This document shows, piece after piece, positions 58,345 through 60,323 of a stretch of DNA of 60,323 nucleotides. This DNA is from CAZFPA01 sp964520975 (GTDB taxonomy: Bacteria > Bacillota > Negativicutes > Selenomonadales > Selenomonadaceae). Made by a program: the position numbers and the translations under genes. The notes beneath the pieces are model-generated. The model was given only the letters and a program-made list of their open reading frames with translations. It was not told where the DNA came from and did not search any database. The DNA is taken from NCBI GenBank assembly GCA_964520975.1, contig CAZFPA010000007.1, positions 1-60,323 on the forward strand. Direction: 5' to 3'. The first letter of the stretch is position 1. Each line of letters begins with the position of its first letter.

Positions 58345-60323
58345 TTTTGCCCACCGGGGGAACGAGGTTCCCATGGGATTTCGTCTGCAGCGGCTGGAGG
58401 TCTATAACTGGGGTACCTTTGATGAAAAGGTCTGGAGCCTGGAGCTTCATGGGGATACATCGCTGCTCACCGGTGATGTGGGTTCGGGAAAATCCACGCT
58501 GGTGGACGCCATCATCACCTTGCTCGTCCCACCGAAAAAAGTGACCTATAATAAGGCCGCGGATGCCAGCGCCAAAGAGCGCAGTCTGACCTCCTACGTG
58601 CGGGGCTATTTTGCTCAAAAGCGCACGGAGGATGGCGGCGGACAGCCGGAGGCGCTGCGCGGACGCGATCAGTACAGTGTCCTGCTGGCCGTTTTCGGCG
58701 ATGAAAACCTGGGCGGCCGGGTCACACTGGCCCAGGTATTCTGGTTCCGGGATGAGAACAACTGGCCGGCCCGTTTCTATGTGCTGGCTGATAAGACCTT
58801 GAGCATCCAGAATCATTTCAGCAATTTCGGCACGGATATGCGCAACCTGAAGAAGCGTCTGGACAGTGATGCCTATATCCATCTTTACGATGACTATCCG
58901 GCCTATGCCCGGGATTTTCGCCGCCGCTTCGGCATCCGGCAGGACCAGGCCATGGATCTTTTCCAGCAGACCATCTCGATGAAAAAGGTGGATGAGCTCA
59001 CGGGGTTCGTGCGGCAGAATATGCTGGAAAAGCCGGATACAGAAACGGATGTGCAGATCCTGCTCGAGCATTTCCGCGATCTGGATGAGGCGCATTCCAC
59101 GGTAGTGCGGGCCCGTGAGCAGCAGGAACTGCTGCGTCCACTCGTGAACTGTGGGGACAGCTATTTTCAGTTTTACGACCGGGATGTGCAGCTGGCACAA
59201 ATGGAAGCGGCGCTGCCGGCCTGGTTTGCCAGCCAGGACTGCCAGCTGCGGCAGCGTGAGTGCGAAAACCTGGAACGGGCCAAGACTGCTGCGGAAAAGG
59301 AAGCGGCGGCAATCCTGGCCGAAGCAAAGCGCAATGAGACTGCGCTGGAGGAAACGAAGCAGGCGATATGGGAAAATGGCGGCAGCCAGCTCGCGCTGCT
59401 GGAATCCCAGCTCACGACCAATCGCAATACTTTGGCTCAGCGGCAGAGCAGCTCGGCACATTACAAGGAGCAGGCTGCGGTACTGAAGATGCCCGTTCCT
59501 GAGAGTGAAGCGGATTTTCGGGAGAATCAGCAGGCCCTGGTGGATTTGCTGACTGAGGCCGCCAATCGGGAAGAGGAAATCGCCGATGCCCGGGCGGACG
59601 CGGAGAGCGGCAGCAAGGCGCTGGACAAAGCCGGCAAGGCGGCGCAGGCGGAGCTGGACTCACTGCGTCAGCGGAAATCCAGCATTCCGGCGGAGTATAT
59701 CGCTATCCGCCAGGAGCTCTGTGCGAGCCTGAACCTGGCTGAGGGGGAGATACCCTTCGCCGGGGAACTCATGGAGGTGCGGGAAGAGGAGTCGGAATGG
59801 GAGGGCGCACTTGAGCGCCTGCTGCATGGCTTTGGCATCTCGCTGCTGGTCCCCGAGGCCCATTATGGCGAGGTCATTGACTGGATGGAACATCATGCGC
59901 TGCACCAGCACATGGTCTACTATAAGGTGGAGGCCTATACGGAGCCGGTGGAGCTTTCACGCCTGCCGGAGGATGCGGCCTGCCGCAAGCTCAGCCTGCG
60001 CGAGGATGCGCCTGTGTACAACTGGCTGGCCAATGAGCTGGCGCAGCGCTTTCGCCATATCTGCTGCGAATCCCTGACGGATTTTCGCCGGGAGAAATTT
60101 GCGTTGACCCAGGCCGGACAGATCAAAGTGAAAGGCCGCCGGCATGAAAAGGACGATCGCTTTCGCCTCGACGACCGGCGCCGCTATGTGCTGGGCTTTT
60201 CCAATCTGCGGAAAATCCAGGCCATCGAGGATGAACTGCGCGATATCGCGGAGGAGCAGAAGGAAAACCAGCGGGAAATCCGCCGCCTGAAGGATGCGCT
60301 GCGCCTGAACAATCAGCGCCGGA
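58331..60323 (+). CDS. jetC: Wadjet system component JetC (SMC-like ATPase), 5' part
   Basis: The open frame runs from ATG 58331 to the right window edge without a stop (664 codons seen; family members have roughly 1000-1200). The N-terminal ATPase head includes FRLQRLEVYNWGTFDEKVWSLEL and Walker A GDVGSGKSTLVDAI (residues 48-61). A lysine-containing QNMLEKPDTETDVQILLEHFRDL region leads into a long coiled coil (about 230-440), with an inter-coil hinge-like globular part after about 450. Walker B, the signature motif and jetD must lie outside the window. JetABC loops DNA and JetD nicks it, clearing small plasmids. Confidence 0.88.
   Translation, partial: MDLFDFAHRGNEVPMGFRLQRLEVYNWGTFDEKVWSLELHGDTSLLTGDVGSGKSTLVDAIITLLVPPKKVTYNKAADASAKERSLTSYVRGYFAQKRTEDGGGQPEALRGRDQYSVLLAVFGDENLGGRVTLAQVFWFRDENNWPARFYVLADKTLSIQNHFSNFGTDMRNLKKRLDSDAYIHLYDDYPAYARDFRRRFGIRQDQAMDLFQQTISMKKVDELTGFVRQNMLEKPDTETDVQILLEHFRDLDEAHSTVVRAREQQELLRPLVNCGDSYFQFYDRDVQLAQMEAALPAWFASQDCQLRQRECENLERAKTAAEKEAAAILAEAKRNETALEETKQAIWENGGSQLALLESQLTTNRNTLAQRQSSSAHYKEQAAVLKMPVPESEADFRENQQALVDLLTEAANREEEIADARADAESGSKALDKAGKAAQAELDSLRQRKSSIPAEYIAIRQELCASLNLAEGEIPFAGELMEVREEESEWEGALERLLHGFGISLLVPEAHYGEVIDWMEHHALHQHMVYYKVEAYTEPVELSRLPEDAACRKLSLREDAPVYNWLANELAQRFRHICCESLTDFRREKFALTQAGQIKVKGRRHEKDDRFRLDDRRRYVLGFSNLRKIQAIEDELRDIAEEQKENQREIRRLKDALRLNNQRR

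Overview
This 60.3 kb window looks like a chromosomal segment of an anaerobic bacterium of the Negativicutes, most likely Selenomonadaceae (Selenomonas or Mitsuokella-like). This is inferred, not proved. Gene content and order are Firmicutes-type: PolC replicase and a rimP-nusA-rnpM-ylxQ-infB-rbfA-nrnA-truB-ribF operon followed by rpsO and pnp. Many proteins nevertheless carry Sec or Tat export signals and look periplasmic, as expected for the diderm Negativicutes. Intergenic promoters are near-consensus sigma-70 sites.

Layout. Positions 1-6200 are AT-richer accessory DNA: a truncated IS1182-type transposase, two dCache chemoreceptors, an excisionase-like gene broken by an in-frame TGA, and tRNA-Leu(CAA) on the minus strand. 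Positions 6200-9140 hold a DASS-family transporter and an exported L,D-transpeptidase. Positions 9148-28632 are housekeeping: polA-mutM-coaE-lytic transglycosylase, polC, the rimP-to-ribF operon, rpsO and pnp. Positions 28890-32809 carry a DcuC-family carrier with a PepT-like peptidase, then BrnQ. Positions 32927-43000 are a mixed block: a solitary tyrosine recombinase, a zinc-ribbon membrane protein, murI, a BsuPI-domain exported protein, a diguanylate cyclase with a sensor-kinase-like partner, a flavin-binding NimA-like protein, a stand-alone DnaQ-type exonuclease and an acyltransferase-like membrane protein. Positions 43308-46769 encode a Tat-exported [FeFe] hydrogenase with HybA-like and HybB/NrfD-like partners. 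Two convergent exported phosphatases follow. Positions 49621-60323 hold miaB, mutS, mutL, a methyltransferase and jetA, jetB and the 5' part of jetC of a Wadjet anti-plasmid system that runs off the right end.

Main points of interest. PolC lacks the proofreading exonuclease normally inserted in its PHP domain, PolA's exonuclease domain has lost its catalytic acids, and a separate DEDDh exonuclease gene lies in the same window. The hydrogenase operon couples an [FeFe] catalytic subunit, apparently a Tat lipoprotein, to a Hyb-type quinone module. The two-SBP sensor kinase has Glu where the phospho-accepting His should be. A 166-bp non-coding element with 26-bp inverted ends recurs in partial form elsewhere. 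A promoter motif, ACAATGGCGTTATAAT, occurs three times near murI, twice as a 36-bp inverted repeat. The Wadjet genes appear to be appended to the mutS-mutL operon.
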